In this document: in pieces, positions 8,326-17,646 of the stretch
How positions within the stretch are numbered: position 1 is the first letter of the stretch
Layout of the letters: the number at the start of each line of letters is the position of its first letter
Position numbers and translations under genes: made by a program
The notes under the pieces: model-generated
The model's database searches: none
What the model was told of the DNA's origin: nothing
Seen by the model: only the letters and a program-made list of their open reading frames with translations
NCBI RefSeq assembly: GCF_001425905.1
Contig: NZ_LMDY01000017.1
Location: forward strand, 945-64,944
Length of the DNA: 64,000 bases
Origin: Methylibium sp. Root1272
GTDB taxonomy: Bacteria > Pseudomonadota > Gammaproteobacteria > Burkholderiales > Burkholderiaceae_C
Reading direction: 5' to 3'

Positions 8326-9096
8326 TCAGACCTTGCTGAAGTCCGGCTTGCGCTTGTCCATGAAGGCCGAGAAGGCCTCGCGCGCCGCGGGCCCGCGCAA
8401 CAGCGGGCCGAACACCTCGCCCTCGGCGGCCATCGCCGTGGCCACCGCATCGGCCGATGCGGCCTTCATCAGGCGCTTGGTGGCGACCAGCGCGCTCTGC
8501 GGCTTGTCGGCCAGCTTGCGCGCCTGCGCCTGCGCGAAGTTGTTCACCTCGCCGGGCGGCAGGATGCGGTTCACCAGGCCCCACTCCGCCGCCTGCTCGG
8601 CGCCGAAGGGCTCGCCGAGCAGCAGCGCCTCGGCGGCGCGCGCGTGGCCGAGGCGTCGCGGCAGCAGCAGGCTCGACGCCGCCTCGGGGCACAGGCCCAG
8701 GTTCACGAAGGGCAGGCTGAACTTCGCGTTGTCTCCGGCGTAGACCAGGTCGCAATGCAGCAGCAGCGTGGTGCCGATGCCGACCGCCGCGCCGCAGACG
8801 CCGGCCACCAGCGGCTTGGGGAAGCTGCGCAGGCCGTGCAGGAAGCGCCACACCGGCGCGTCGGGGCTGGCCGGCGGGTCGTTCAGGAAATCGGCGAGGT
8901 CGTTGCCGGCGCTGAAGATCAGCTCGTGGCCCTGGATCACCACAGTGCGCACCGCGGCGTCGTCGCGGGCCGCGGCCAGCGCGTCGGCCAGCGCCGCGTA
9001 CATCGCCGCGGTGATGGAGTTCTTCTTGTCGAGGCGGTTGAAGGTCAGCGTCAGCACGCCGGCTTCGGTGTGGCTCAGGATGTCGTCGTTGCTCAT
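8326..9096 (-). CDS. Enoyl-CoA hydratase/isomerase family protein
   Basis: The 256-residue crotonase-fold protein has oxyanion-hole segments HELIFSAGNDLADF (about 57-70) and PLVAGVCGAAVGIGTTLLLHCDL (about 94-116). The second catalytic acidic position is LGLCPEAASS (about 133-142). The first catalytic Glu of classical hydratases is not clear, so an isomerase (ECI-like) activity is equally possible. It would hydrate or isomerise enoyl-CoA in the beta-oxidation pathway encoded by the same operon. The C-terminus FSAFMDKRKPDF is common in hydratases of proteobacteria. Confidence 0.88.
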   Translation of the reverse strand: MSNDDILSHTEAGVLTLTFNRLDKKNSITAAMYAALADALAAARDDAAVRTVVIQGHELIFSAGNDLADFLNDPPASPDAPVWRFLHGLRSFPKPLVAGVCGAAVGIGTTLLLHCDLVYAGDNAKFSLPFVNLGLCPEAASSLLLPRRLGHARAAEALLLGEPFGAEQAAEWGLVNRILPPGEVNNFAQAQARKLADKPQSALVATKRLMKAASADAVATAMAAEGEVFGPLLRGPAAREAFSAFMDKRKPDFSKV

Positions 9097-9147
9097 GTCG
9101 GGTCTCCGGTGGGTCGTACGGGGGCGAGGTCGATCCGGCGAGGCGCT

Positions 9148-9767
9148 TCAGGCGAGCCGGGTCTCCTCGAATTGCTGCCAGTGGGCGGCCAGGTGCATCT
9201 GGTGGGCGCGGGCGTAAGCCGGCTTGTCGAGTGCGCCGTAGGCGAAGTGCGGCGCCAGCGCGCCGTCGTGCGACTCGAACGCGTCCATCGCGCGCAGCAG
9301 GCGCAGTGCCGCCGCATCGGCCGGCACCTCGGGTGCCAGCACAGGTGCGCCGGGAATCGGCTCGTCCAGGGGGTGCGTCATGCGGCCGCGCGCGTCGAAC
9401 AGCGCATGGGCCGCCGCGCCCAGCGTGTGGGTGAACCAGGCCGGCTTCGACTGGGGATAGCCAGCCAGCGAGCCCTCGATGCTCTGCGCCAGATGCTGCA
9501 GCGTCTGGCTCAGCGACCAGGCGCCGCCGCTGCGCCAGCGCGAGCCCGGCTGTGCCAGCGCGAACACCGCATTGCGCGCCTCGGCCCAGGTCGCGAAACG
9601 CTCGACGCGGCCCGGCGCGCAGCCGGCCAGTCCGCCGGCCGCGACGGCGGCCATGCCGGCCAGCAGGATGTGCCGCCTCGGCCAGCTGAGTGGCCGCCGC
9701 GGATCCGGCTCCGCCGGTCCGCCAGCGGCGCCCCCTGGGGGGAGCGGCGCAGCCGCAACGGGGGGAT

Positions 9768-9771
<4 letters not shown>
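9148..9771 (-). CDS. DUF1569 (DinB-like) protein with Tat/lipoprotein-type signal
   Basis: The body (residues after about 50) matches DUF1569: WSLSQTLQHLAQSIEGSLAGYP, a His-containing helical bundle related to DinB, and the C-terminal HQMHLAAHWQQFEETRLA. Before it lies WPRRHILLAGMAAVAAG with a downstream LAGC lipobox. This looks like a Tat-exported lipoprotein signal. The start is uncertain. No ATG, GTG or TTG lies directly before the RR pair. The GTG at 9771 overlaps the thiolase stop (GTGTGA), but starting there puts about 25 residues encoded by a dispersed repeat in front of the signal. The only ATG (9654) would remove the twin-arginine part. The repeat may have displaced the original start. 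Sixth gene of the fad operon. Confidence 0.65.
9688..9765 (-). repeat. GC-rich operon-spacer repeat, copy A
   Basis: This element starts at the thiolase stop codon. Read on the minus strand it runs CCCCCGTTGCGGCTGCGCCG, then the CCCCCC-AGGGGG core, and ends at GCGGCGGCCACTC. It is nearly identical to copy B at 10994-11072: one base differs at the CTCC/CTCG position, two bases are missing in the G-run, and one C/A change lies in the GCGCAGCC/GCGAAGCC arm. It forms the apparent 5' end of the DUF1569 reading frame. Confidence 0.85.
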
Positions 9772-10970
<1,199 letters not shown>

Positions 10971-10993
10971 CTCTGTGCTCCATCTGGCCTATC

Positions 10994-11072
10994 GAGTGGC
11001 CGCCGCGGATCCGGCTCGGCCGGTCCGCCAGCGGCGCCCCCTGGAGGGGGAGCGGCGAAGCCGCAACGGGGG
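10994..11072 (-). repeat. GC-rich operon-spacer repeat, copy B
   Basis: This is the second copy of the element at 9688-9765, in the same orientation and also abutting a stop codon, that of the dehydrogenase/hydratase. On the minus strand the stop is embedded in ATTGACC, giving a TTG codon that overlaps it. From that TTG a 37-codon frame crosses the element and ends at 10960, 11 bases inside fadA. The two copies flank fadA in direct orientation about 1.3 kb apart. Confidence 0.85.
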
Positions 11073-11075
11073 TGG

Positions 11076-13472
11076 TCAATTGCGAACGGGCTTGCCGGTC
11101 TGCAGCATGCCCATGATCCGCTCCTGGGTCTTGGGGTGTTCCAGCAGACCGCAGAAGTGCCTGCGCTCCAGCGCCATCAGGTACTCCTCGCTGACCAGCG
11201 AGCCGGCGTCGACCTCGCCGCCGCACACCACGTCGGCGATCAGCGCGCTGATGTGGAAGTCGTGGGCGCTGATGAAGCCGCCGTCGCGCATGTTGGCGAG
11301 CTGGCCCTTGATGGTGGCGATGCCGCTGCGGCCGGCCACCGGGAACAGCCGCTTCACCGGCGCGCGGTAGCCCGACGCGAACAGTGCCTTGGCCTGCTGG
11401 GTCGCCACGTAGAGCAACTCGTCCTTGTGCGGCACGATCACGTCGCCGTCGATCAGGTAGCCGAGCTTGCGGCTCTCGAGTGCGCTCGTGCCCACCTTGG
11501 CCATCGCGGCGCTGGTGAAGCCGTCGGTCGCGAACTTCAGGAGGTCGGCGTTCGCGTTGCCGGCGTTCGCCATCTCGGCCGCGCGCCGCGCGATGTAGGT
11601 CAGCCCGCCGGCACCTGGGATCAGGCCGACGCCCACTTCCACCAGGCCGATGTAGCTCTCCATCGCCGCCACGCGCCGCGCGCTGTGGATGGCCAGCTCG
11701 CAGCCGCCACCCAGCGCCAGCCCGCGCACCGCGGCGACCACCGGCACGCCGGCATAGCGGATGCGCAGCATCGCGTCCTGCAACTTCTTCTCTTCGGGCG
11801 CGATGCCCTTGGCGCCGCTTTTCATGAACACCGGCATCAGCGCCTCGAGGTTGGCGCCGGCCGAGAACACGTCGTCGGGCGACCAGATCACCAGACCCTG
11901 GAACTTCTCTTCGGCGATCTCGACCGCCTTCAGCAGCCCTTCGGTCACCGTCGGGCTGATCAGGTGCAGCTTGGCGGTGATCGACGCGATGAGCACCTCG
12001 CCGTCGAGCGTCCAGACGCGGATTTCGTCGTTGCGGTACAGCTCGGTGCCGCTCTTCAGCGCATCGATCGCACCGCTGCCCAGCACGCTCTCGGGGAAGG
12101 GCTGGCGCTGGTAGACCGGCAGCACGCTGCGCGGCACGAAGGCCTGGCGCGATGGCGACCACGAACCCTCTGGCGTGTGCACGCCGCTGCGCTCGGCCAC
12201 CGGGCCGTCGAACACCCAGGTCGGCAGCGGCGCCTTCGACAGCGCCTTGCCGGCGGCGATGTCGTCCTGCACCCAGCCCGCCACCTGCTGCCAGCCGGCG
12301 GCCTGCCACAGCTCGAACGGACCCTGCTGCATGCCGAAGCCCCAGCGCATCGCGAAGTCGACGTCGCGCGCGTTGTCGGCGATGTCCTCCAGATGCACTG
12401 CCGCGTAGTGGAAGGCGTCGCGCAGGATCGCCCACAGAAACTGCGCCTGCGGGTTGCTGCTTTCGCGCAGCAGCTTCAGGCGCTCGGCCGGCGGCTTCTT
12501 CAGCATGCGCGCGACGATCTCGTCGGCCTTGCCTCCGCCGGGCACGTAATCCTGCTTCGCGGGATCGAGCCGCAGGATGTCCTTGCCGACTTTCTTGTAG
12601 AAGCCGGCGCCGACCTTCTGGCCGAGCGCGCCCTTGGCGATCAGCGCCGACAGCACCGGCGGCGTCGCGTAGCTCGGGTAGAAGGGGTCGTCGGCCAGGT
12701 TGTCCTGCAGCGTCTTGATGACGTGCGCCATCGTGTCCAGGCCCACCACGTCGGCGGTGCGGAAGGTGCCGCTGCTGGCGCGGCCGAGCTTCTTGCCGGT
12801 GAGGTCGTCCACCACGTCGACGCTGAGGCCGAAGGTCTCGGCCTCCTTGATCGTCGCCAGCATGCCGGCGATACCCACGCGGTTGGCGATGAAGTTCGGC
12901 GTGTCCTTGGCTCGCACCACGTTCTTGCCGAGGAAGGTGGTGACGAAGCTCTCCAGCTCGTCGAGCACGCGGTCGTCGGTGGTCGGCGTGTCGATCAGCT
13001 CCACCAGCGCCATGTAGCGCGGCGGGTTGAAGAAGTGGATGCCGCAGAAGCGCGGCTTGAGGCTCTCGGGCAGCGCCGCCGACAGCGTGGTGATCGACAG
13101 GCCCGAGGTGTTGGACGCCAGGATCGTGCGCGGCGCCACATGCGGCGCGATCTTGGTGTACAGGTCGAGCTTCCAGTCCATGCGCTCGGCGATCGCCTCG
13201 ATCACCAGGTCGCATTCGCCGAGCAGCGCCAGGTGCTCCTCGTAGTTGGCCGGCTGGATCAGCGCCGCGTCTTCGGCCAGGCCCAGCGGCGACGGCTTGA
13301 GCTTCTTCAGGTTCTCGATCGCCTTCAGCGCGATGCCGGACTTCGGGCTGTCCTTGGCGGGCAGGTCGAACAGCACGACCGGCACCTTCACGTTGACGAG
13401 GTGGGCGGCGATCTGCGCGCCCATCACGCCGGCGCCGAGCACGGCGACCTTGCGGACTTGGAATCGACTCAT
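11076..13472 (-). CDS. 3-hydroxyacyl-CoA dehydrogenase / enoyl-CoA hydratase fusion (FadN/FadB type)
   Basis: The 798-residue product has a bifunctional beta-oxidation layout. The N-terminal NAD-binding domain has GAGVMG at 13-18 and is followed by a dehydrogenase C-terminal domain with FCGIHFFNPPRYM. A crotonase-like domain lies near the C-terminus (FSAGANLEALM, then RGLALGGGCELAIHSAR and GLVEVGVGLIPGAGG). The dehydrogenase-before-hydratase order is that of Bacillus FadN, not Escherichia coli FadB. It would hydrate enoyl-CoA and oxidise 3-hydroxyacyl-CoA. The start at 13472 (MSRFQVRKVAVLGAG) has GGAG upstream and fits the Rossmann motif; the longer frame upstream overlaps the DUF2147 gene and is not used. 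Confidence 0.93.
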   Translation of the reverse strand: MSRFQVRKVAVLGAGVMGAQIAAHLVNVKVPVVLFDLPAKDSPKSGIALKAIENLKKLKPSPLGLAEDAALIQPANYEEHLALLGECDLVIEAIAERMDWKLDLYTKIAPHVAPRTILASNTSGLSITTLSAALPESLKPRFCGIHFFNPPRYMALVELIDTPTTDDRVLDELESFVTTFLGKNVVRAKDTPNFIANRVGIAGMLATIKEAETFGLSVDVVDDLTGKKLGRASSGTFRTADVVGLDTMAHVIKTLQDNLADDPFYPSYATPPVLSALIAKGALGQKVGAGFYKKVGKDILRLDPAKQDYVPGGGKADEIVARMLKKPPAERLKLLRESSNPQAQFLWAILRDAFHYAAVHLEDIADNARDVDFAMRWGFGMQQGPFELWQAAGWQQVAGWVQDDIAAGKALSKAPLPTWVFDGPVAERSGVHTPEGSWSPSRQAFVPRSVLPVYQRQPFPESVLGSGAIDALKSGTELYRNDEIRVWTLDGEVLIASITAKLHLISPTVTEGLLKAVEIAEEKFQGLVIWSPDDVFSAGANLEALMPVFMKSGAKGIAPEEKKLQDAMLRIRYAGVPVVAAVRGLALGGGCELAIHSARRVAAMESYIGLVEVGVGLIPGAGGLTYIARRAAEMANAGNANADLLKFATDGFTSAAMAKVGTSALESRKLGYLIDGDVIVPHKDELLYVATQQAKALFASGYRAPVKRLFPVAGRSGIATIKGQLANMRDGGFISAHDFHISALIADVVCGGEVDAGSLVSEEYLMALERRHFCGLLEHPKTQERIMGMLQTGKPVRN

Positions 13473-13519
13473 TTCGGTGTTCTCCAGTGATTCATCGTTC
13501 GGGGCGTGGACGCCGCGGC

Positions 13520-13963
13520 TCACTCGACGCGCGTCCAGGTCTGCGTGCGGCCGAGCAGCGGCGCGCCGATGTAGCCGCGCACCTCGAGCTTCTGGCCGCC
13601 GTCGACCGGCTTCACGCGCAGCTTGTAGGTCTTGCCGTTGTTCGGGTCGAGGATCTCGCCGCCGTCCCACAGCGCCGCGTCGCCGGCGCTCTGCTTGATG
13701 TTGCGGATGATCGTCATGCCCAGTACCGGCTGGTCCTTGCGTTCGTCGCTGCACTTGTCGCACCTGGCGTCCTGGCGGGCCGGGTCGAGCAGCTTCTCGA
13801 CCTTGCCGGTGTACACGCCGCCGGACTCGGCGATGCGCACCAGCGACTTCTCCTTGCCGGTGTCGTCGTCGACGGTCTTCCACAGGCCGGCCGGCGTGGC
13901 CTGGGCCTGGGCGGCGAGGGCGGCGAACGACAGCAGACAGGCGGTGATCACGTGTTTCATCAT
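13520..13963 (-). CDS. DUF2147 periplasmic protein
   Basis: The 147-residue protein has a clear signal peptide (MMKHVITACLLSFAALAAQAQA, cleavage near residue 20). The mature part has DUF2147 features: GLWKTVDDDTGKEKSLVRI near the N-terminus, a CDKCSDERKDQPVLG segment with a CxxC, and GEILDPNNGKTYKLRV followed by LEVRGYIGAPLLGRTQTW. A lipocalin-like small beta-barrel is likely. It sits 15 bases after the acyl-CoA dehydrogenase stop and 47 bases before the next gene, so it is an integral operon member. Function is unknown; fatty-acid or envelope binding is a guess. M2 at 13960 is an alternative start. Confidence 0.85.
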   Translation of the reverse strand: MMKHVITACLLSFAALAAQAQATPAGLWKTVDDDTGKEKSLVRIAESGGVYTGKVEKLLDPARQDARCDKCSDERKDQPVLGMTIIRNIKQSAGDAALWDGGEILDPNNGKTYKLRVKPVDGGQKLEVRGYIGAPLLGRTQTWTRVE

Positions 13964-13977
13964 CGTCTCCTCGTGTT

Positions 13978-15768
13978 TCAGAACAGTGCCTCGTCCATCG
14001 CGAGCAGCGGCTGGACGCCGCTGCGTGCGGTGCGGATCAGGCCGGCGGTCTCGGGCAGCAGCTTGGCGAAGTAGAAGCGCGCGGTGGCGAGCTTGGCGGT
14101 GTAGAAGGGGTCGCCGGAGCCCTGCTTCTCCAGCGCGATCTTGGCCGAGCGCGCGAAGAAGTACGCAAACACCAGGTGGCCCACGATGCGCAGGTAGTCG
14201 ACCGCCGCGCCGCCCACCTCGTCGGCATTGCCGAAGGCCTTCATGCCCAGTTCGCTGGTCAGTTTGGTGACCTTGTCACCCAGGTCGGCGAGCGGGTTCA
14301 CGAACTCCTGCATCGCCTCGACCACGCCTTCTTCCTCGACGAAGTCGACGATCAGCTGGCCGAACTTCTTCAGCTTCGCGCCGTTGTCGGCCAGCACCTT
14401 GCGGCCCAGCAGGTCGAGCGACTGGATGGTGTTGGTGCCCTCGTAGATCATGTTGATGCGGGCATCGCGCACGTACTGCTCCATGCCCCATTCCCGGATG
14501 TAGCCGTGGCCGCCGTAGACCTGCAGGCAGTGCGAGGTGGCGAGCCAGGCGTTGTCGGTCAGGAAGGCCTTGACGATCGGCGTCAGCAGCGCCACCTGGT
14601 CGGCCGCATCCTTGCGCACCGCCTCGTCGGGGTGCGAGAGCTCGCGGTCGATCAGCAGCGCGCAGTGCAGCGACAGCGCGCGGCCGCCCTCGGCATAGGC
14701 GCGTGCGGTCAGCAGCATCTTGCGCACGTCGGGGTGCACGATGATCGGGTCGGCCGGCTTGTCGGGCGCTTTGGGGCCCGACAGGCTGCGCATCTGGATG
14801 CGGTCCTTCGCGTAGGCCACCGCGTTCTGGTACGCCACCTCGGTGAGGCCCAGCGACTGCATGCCGACGCCGAGGCGGGCCGCATTCATCATCACGAACA
14901 TCGCTGCCAGGCCCTTGTGCGGCTCGCCGACCAGCGTGCCGGCAGCGCCGTCCAGGCTGATCTGCGCGGTGGCGTTGCCATGGATGCCCATCTTGTGCTC
15001 GAGGCCGGTGCAGTAGACCGGGTTGCGCGCGCCGAGCGAGCCGTCGGGTTGCACCAGGAACTTCGGCACCACGAACAGCGAGATGCCCTTGCTGCCCTGC
15101 GGCGCGTCGGGCAGGCGGGCGAGCACCAGGTGAACGATGTTCTCGGCCAGGTCGTGCTCGCCGGAACTGATGAAGATCTTGCTGCCGGTGATCTTGTAGC
15201 TGCCGTCGGGCCGGGGCTCGGCCTTGCTGCGCAGCAGTCCCAGGTCGGTGCCGCAGTGCGGCTCGGTCAGGCACATCGTGCCGGTCCAATGGCCGCTGGT
15301 CAGCTTGGGCAGGTAGGTGCGCTTCTGCTCGTCGGTGCCGTGGGTGTGCAGCGCCTCGTAGGCGCCGTGCGTCAGACCGGGGTACATGGTCCAGGCCTGG
15401 TTGGCGCTGTTGAGCATCTCGTAGAGGCACTGGTTCAGCACGATCGGCAGGCCCTGGCCGCCATAGGCCGGGTCGCAGCTCAAGGCCGGCCAGCCGCCCT
15501 CGACGTACTGCGCGTAGGCCTCCTTGAAGCCCTTCGGGGCGGTGACCTCGTGGGTGGACTTGTCGAGCGTGCAGCCCTGCTCGTCGCCGCTGGCGTTGAG
15601 CGGGAAGGTCACCTCGGCGGCGAACTTGCCGCCTTCCTCGAGCACGGCGTTGAGCGTGTCGGTGTCGATTTCGGCGTGGGGCGGCATGGCCTTCAGCGCA
15701 TCGGTCACGCCCAGCAGTTCGTGCATCACGAACTGCATGTCGCGGATCGGGGGGGTGTAGGTGGCCAT
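13978..15768 (-). CDS. Acyl-CoA dehydrogenase with N- and C-terminal extensions (DmdC/FadE-like)
   Basis: This 596-residue flavoenzyme is the first oxidative step of beta-oxidation. It has the N-terminal extension of this subgroup (YTPPIRDMQFVMHELLGV), the FAD-domain segment MCLTEPHCGTDLGLLRSKAEP, KIFISSGEHDLAENIVHLVLAR, and the catalytic-base region INMIYEGTNTIQSLDLLGRK. A C-terminal extension follows from about 460. The subgroup includes 3-methylmercaptopropionyl-CoA dehydrogenase DmdC, but many members act on medium or long acyl-CoA; the co-encoded degradation genes favour a general acyl-CoA substrate. The gene starts 51 bases after the tetR stop. Confidence 0.92.
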   Translation of the reverse strand: MATYTPPIRDMQFVMHELLGVTDALKAMPPHAEIDTDTLNAVLEEGGKFAAEVTFPLNASGDEQGCTLDKSTHEVTAPKGFKEAYAQYVEGGWPALSCDPAYGGQGLPIVLNQCLYEMLNSANQAWTMYPGLTHGAYEALHTHGTDEQKRTYLPKLTSGHWTGTMCLTEPHCGTDLGLLRSKAEPRPDGSYKITGSKIFISSGEHDLAENIVHLVLARLPDAPQGSKGISLFVVPKFLVQPDGSLGARNPVYCTGLEHKMGIHGNATAQISLDGAAGTLVGEPHKGLAAMFVMMNAARLGVGMQSLGLTEVAYQNAVAYAKDRIQMRSLSGPKAPDKPADPIIVHPDVRKMLLTARAYAEGGRALSLHCALLIDRELSHPDEAVRKDAADQVALLTPIVKAFLTDNAWLATSHCLQVYGGHGYIREWGMEQYVRDARINMIYEGTNTIQSLDLLGRKVLADNGAKLKKFGQLIVDFVEEEGVVEAMQEFVNPLADLGDKVTKLTSELGMKAFGNADEVGGAAVDYLRIVGHLVFAYFFARSAKIALEKQGSGDPFYTAKLATARFYFAKLLPETAGLIRTARSGVQPLLAMDEALF

Positions 15769-15818
15769 CGGTTGCTCCGGAGAGGGATAGAACGAAGAAA
15801 TGGGACGAGACCCAAGCC

Positions 15819-16511
15819 TCAGCGGGCCGGCATCGCCGGGGCGGTCGAGGTCAGGTGGTCTGCGAGGATGCGTTCGAATCCGCGCCCCGCGCGCTCGACG
15901 GCGCCGGGGTTGCGCATGAAGCGCGCGTCGTGGTGCAACGCGAGGATGAGGCCGTGGATCTCGAACAGCAGTTGTGTCGGGTCGGTGTCGGCCCGCAGGT
16001 GGCCCGCGTCGATCGCGAGGCGGATCGCGCGTTGCAGGGCCTGGTGCCAGGTGCGGACCATGGCCACCAGGGCGTCGCGCACCGGGCCCGGCCGGTCGTC
16101 GAATTCGACCGCGCCGCTGATGTAGATGCAGCCGGAGTCGACCTCGACCGACACTCGCTTGACCCAGCGCTGGAACAGGCTGCGCAGCCGCGGCAGGCCG
16201 CGCGGCTCGTCCATCGACGGCACGAAGATCTCGTCCTCGAAGCGCGTGTGGTACTCGCGGATCACCGAGATCTGCAGTTCCTCGCGCGAGCCGAAGTGGG
16301 CGAACACGCCCGACTTGCTCATGTGCGTGACCTCGGCCAACGCACCGATCGACAGGCCCTCCAGGCCGATCTGCGAGGCCAGGCCGAGCGCCGCCTCGAG
16401 GATCGCCGCGCGGGTCTGCTGGCCCTTGTGCTGGCCGCGCGGCTGGGCGCGCGGCTCGCCGCGGACGGCGCGGCTCGCGGGGGTGTCGGGATCGAGCGTC
16501 GGGTCGGCCAA
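15819..16511 (-). CDS. TetR family transcriptional regulator of the beta-oxidation operon
   Basis: The 230-residue protein has an N-terminal DNA-binding domain at about 30-80 (TRAAILEAALGLASQIGLEG, then SIGALAEVTHMSKSGVFAHFGSREEL) and a C-terminal all-helical ligand domain (TetR_C-type, CIYISGAVEFDDRPGPVRDAL). It is the first gene of an eight-gene minus-strand operon. Together with the palindrome 15 bases before its start codon, this suggests an autorepressor relieved by acyl-CoA, like FadR/PsrA-type TetR proteins. The regulatory role is inference from position. The first 30 residues are low-complexity and disordered; a later start is possible but no better ATG was seen. Confidence 0.88.
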   Translation of the reverse strand: MADPTLDPDTPASRAVRGEPRAQPRGQHKGQQTRAAILEAALGLASQIGLEGLSIGALAEVTHMSKSGVFAHFGSREELQISVIREYHTRFEDEIFVPSMDEPRGLPRLRSLFQRWVKRVSVEVDSGCIYISGAVEFDDRPGPVRDALVAMVRTWHQALQRAIRLAIDAGHLRADTDPTQLLFEIHGLILALHHDARFMRNPGAVERAGRGFERILADHLTSTAPAMPAR

Positions 16512-16525
16512 GCGGGTCTCCGATG

Positions 16526-16549
16526 AAAATCGAACGATCGTTCTATTTT
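16526..16549. promoter_or_regulatory. Palindromic operator upstream of the tetR-fad operon
   Basis: A perfect 12-bp palindrome GAACGATCGTTC (16532-16543) is extended by AAAAT on the left and ATTTT on the right. This makes a 24-bp dyad with a single mismatched pair. It stands out as AT-rich in a GC-rich region and ends 15 bases upstream of the tetR ATG. Size, symmetry and position fit a TetR-family binding site, presumably overlapping the promoter. Confidence 0.75.
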
Positions 16550-16611
16550 GCAGAAAACCCTGGCATCGGTGTGAGCGGATGGGGTCCTTCTGTAGGGCCG
16601 TGCGCCTAACG

Positions 16612-16623
16612 AACCCTAGGGTT
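16612..16623. promoter_or_regulatory. Perfect 12-bp palindrome of unknown role
   Basis: AACCCTAGGGTT lies between the tetR promoter region and the end of the FHA gene. It contains CTAG, which is rare in many proteobacterial genomes. It could be a second operator for the divergently placed control region or an unrelated binding site. Flanking bases do not extend the symmetry. Confidence 0.3.
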
Positions 16624-16662
16624 TACCTGGGGCCGGTGTCGGAGCCCGCCCGGGCTCCGCGC

Positions 16663-17646
16663 TCAGTCCTCGTCGAACGGCGTCAACCAGGATGGCGCAT
16701 CGGTGTCCTTTGCGCGCTGCTCGAGTGGAGCGCGCAGGGCGCCGGCTTGTTCGATGAAGCGCTGGGTGTCGACCGTCGGCGCCAGCCGCAGGGCCGGCGG
16801 GCCCAGGGTGCTCAGGTAGAGCGGCGCGAACCAGCGGTCGCTGCGCTGGTGGTTCAGCGCCAGCTTCAGGCCGGCGCCGACGACGAACATCGTCGCGAAG
16901 CCGACCGCCAGCATCTGGCGGCGCGTCGGCAGGATCAGGCTCAGGTGGCCCCACACCAGGCCGCAGCCAAGCGCCAGCGTGATCAGTTCGCCGCATCGAG
17001 CCAGGCTTTCCCAGGACAGCGCGAAGGCCGCCAGCGGCAGCAGCGCGTCGAGCAGCAGCGACGCCAGCAGCACACCCAGCGCGAGCTGCAGGTGCGCCAG
17101 GTAATCGAAGTGGCGCGTGAAGAGCTTGGAGCCCAGCGCCCACAGGAAGCACCACACCCCCAGCATCACCGGCGTGCCGACCAGCACCGGCAGGTAGCTG
17201 CTGAACGGGTCGCCGGGATCGGTCTGCAGCCAGTGCTCGCCCAGTACCCAGGCCAGCAGCAGCACCAACCCGATCACGAGGCGGCGGCCATGGACCGGCG
17301 GCGCGGCGGCCCATGGCAGTTCGGGCGCCAGGGCCTCGCCGGCCAGGCGCAGGCGCAGGCGGGTGCGGCCGATCTGCCATTCGCTGCCGCCGCTGAGCGC
17401 GGTGGCTTCGCCAGCCCGCAGCGTGCGGCCGCCCAGGCGCACGCCGTTCACGGTGTCGCCGACCTGCAGGCGAGGCGCGCCGTCCGGGGCGTCGAGCAGT
17501 GCGTGGCGCGGCGCGGCGTGCGGGTCGTCGAGCACCACGTCGCAGTCGAGCGCGCGGCCGATCGTCACCGGCCACTGCAGCACCGGCACGCGGTGCGCCA
17601 CGGCGCCGTCGCGGTCGAGCAGCTCGATCAGGCCGAGCCGGCTCAC
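16663..17646 (-). CDS. FHA-domain membrane protein
   Basis: The product has 327 residues with a GTG start. An N-terminal forkhead-associated domain (about 1-105) has VTIGRALDCDVVLDDP followed by APRHALL and VNGVRLGGRTLRAG. The usual SxxH is changed to PRHA, so phosphothreonine binding may be weakened. A membrane domain of about six helices follows from about residue 130 (RRLVIGLVLLLAWVLG, later segments to about 280), then a short cytoplasmic tail. The GTG overlaps the stop of the upstream protease gene as GTGA, so the two are translationally coupled and probably work together. Function is not known. Confidence 0.78.
   Translation of the reverse strand: MSRLGLIELLDRDGAVAHRVPVLQWPVTIGRALDCDVVLDDPHAAPRHALLDAPDGAPRLQVGDTVNGVRLGGRTLRAGEATALSGGSEWQIGRTRLRLRLAGEALAPELPWAAAPPVHGRRLVIGLVLLLAWVLGEHWLQTDPGDPFSSYLPVLVGTPVMLGVWCFLWALGSKLFTRHFDYLAHLQLALGVLLASLLLDALLPLAAFALSWESLARCGELITLALGCGLVWGHLSLILPTRRQMLAVGFATMFVVGAGLKLALNHQRSDRWFAPLYLSTLGPPALRLAPTVDTQRFIEQAGALRAPLEQRAKDTDAPSWLTPFDED

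Noticed and set aside
11076..13883. N-terminal extension of the hydroxyacyl-CoA dehydrogenase upstream to 13883
   Set aside because: The extra 137 residues are an alternative frame of the DUF2147 gene; the Rossmann motif and ribosome site place the start at 13472.
14176..16125. 649-codon plus-strand open frame
   Set aside because: It is antisense to the acyl-CoA dehydrogenase and tetR; low-complexity composition.
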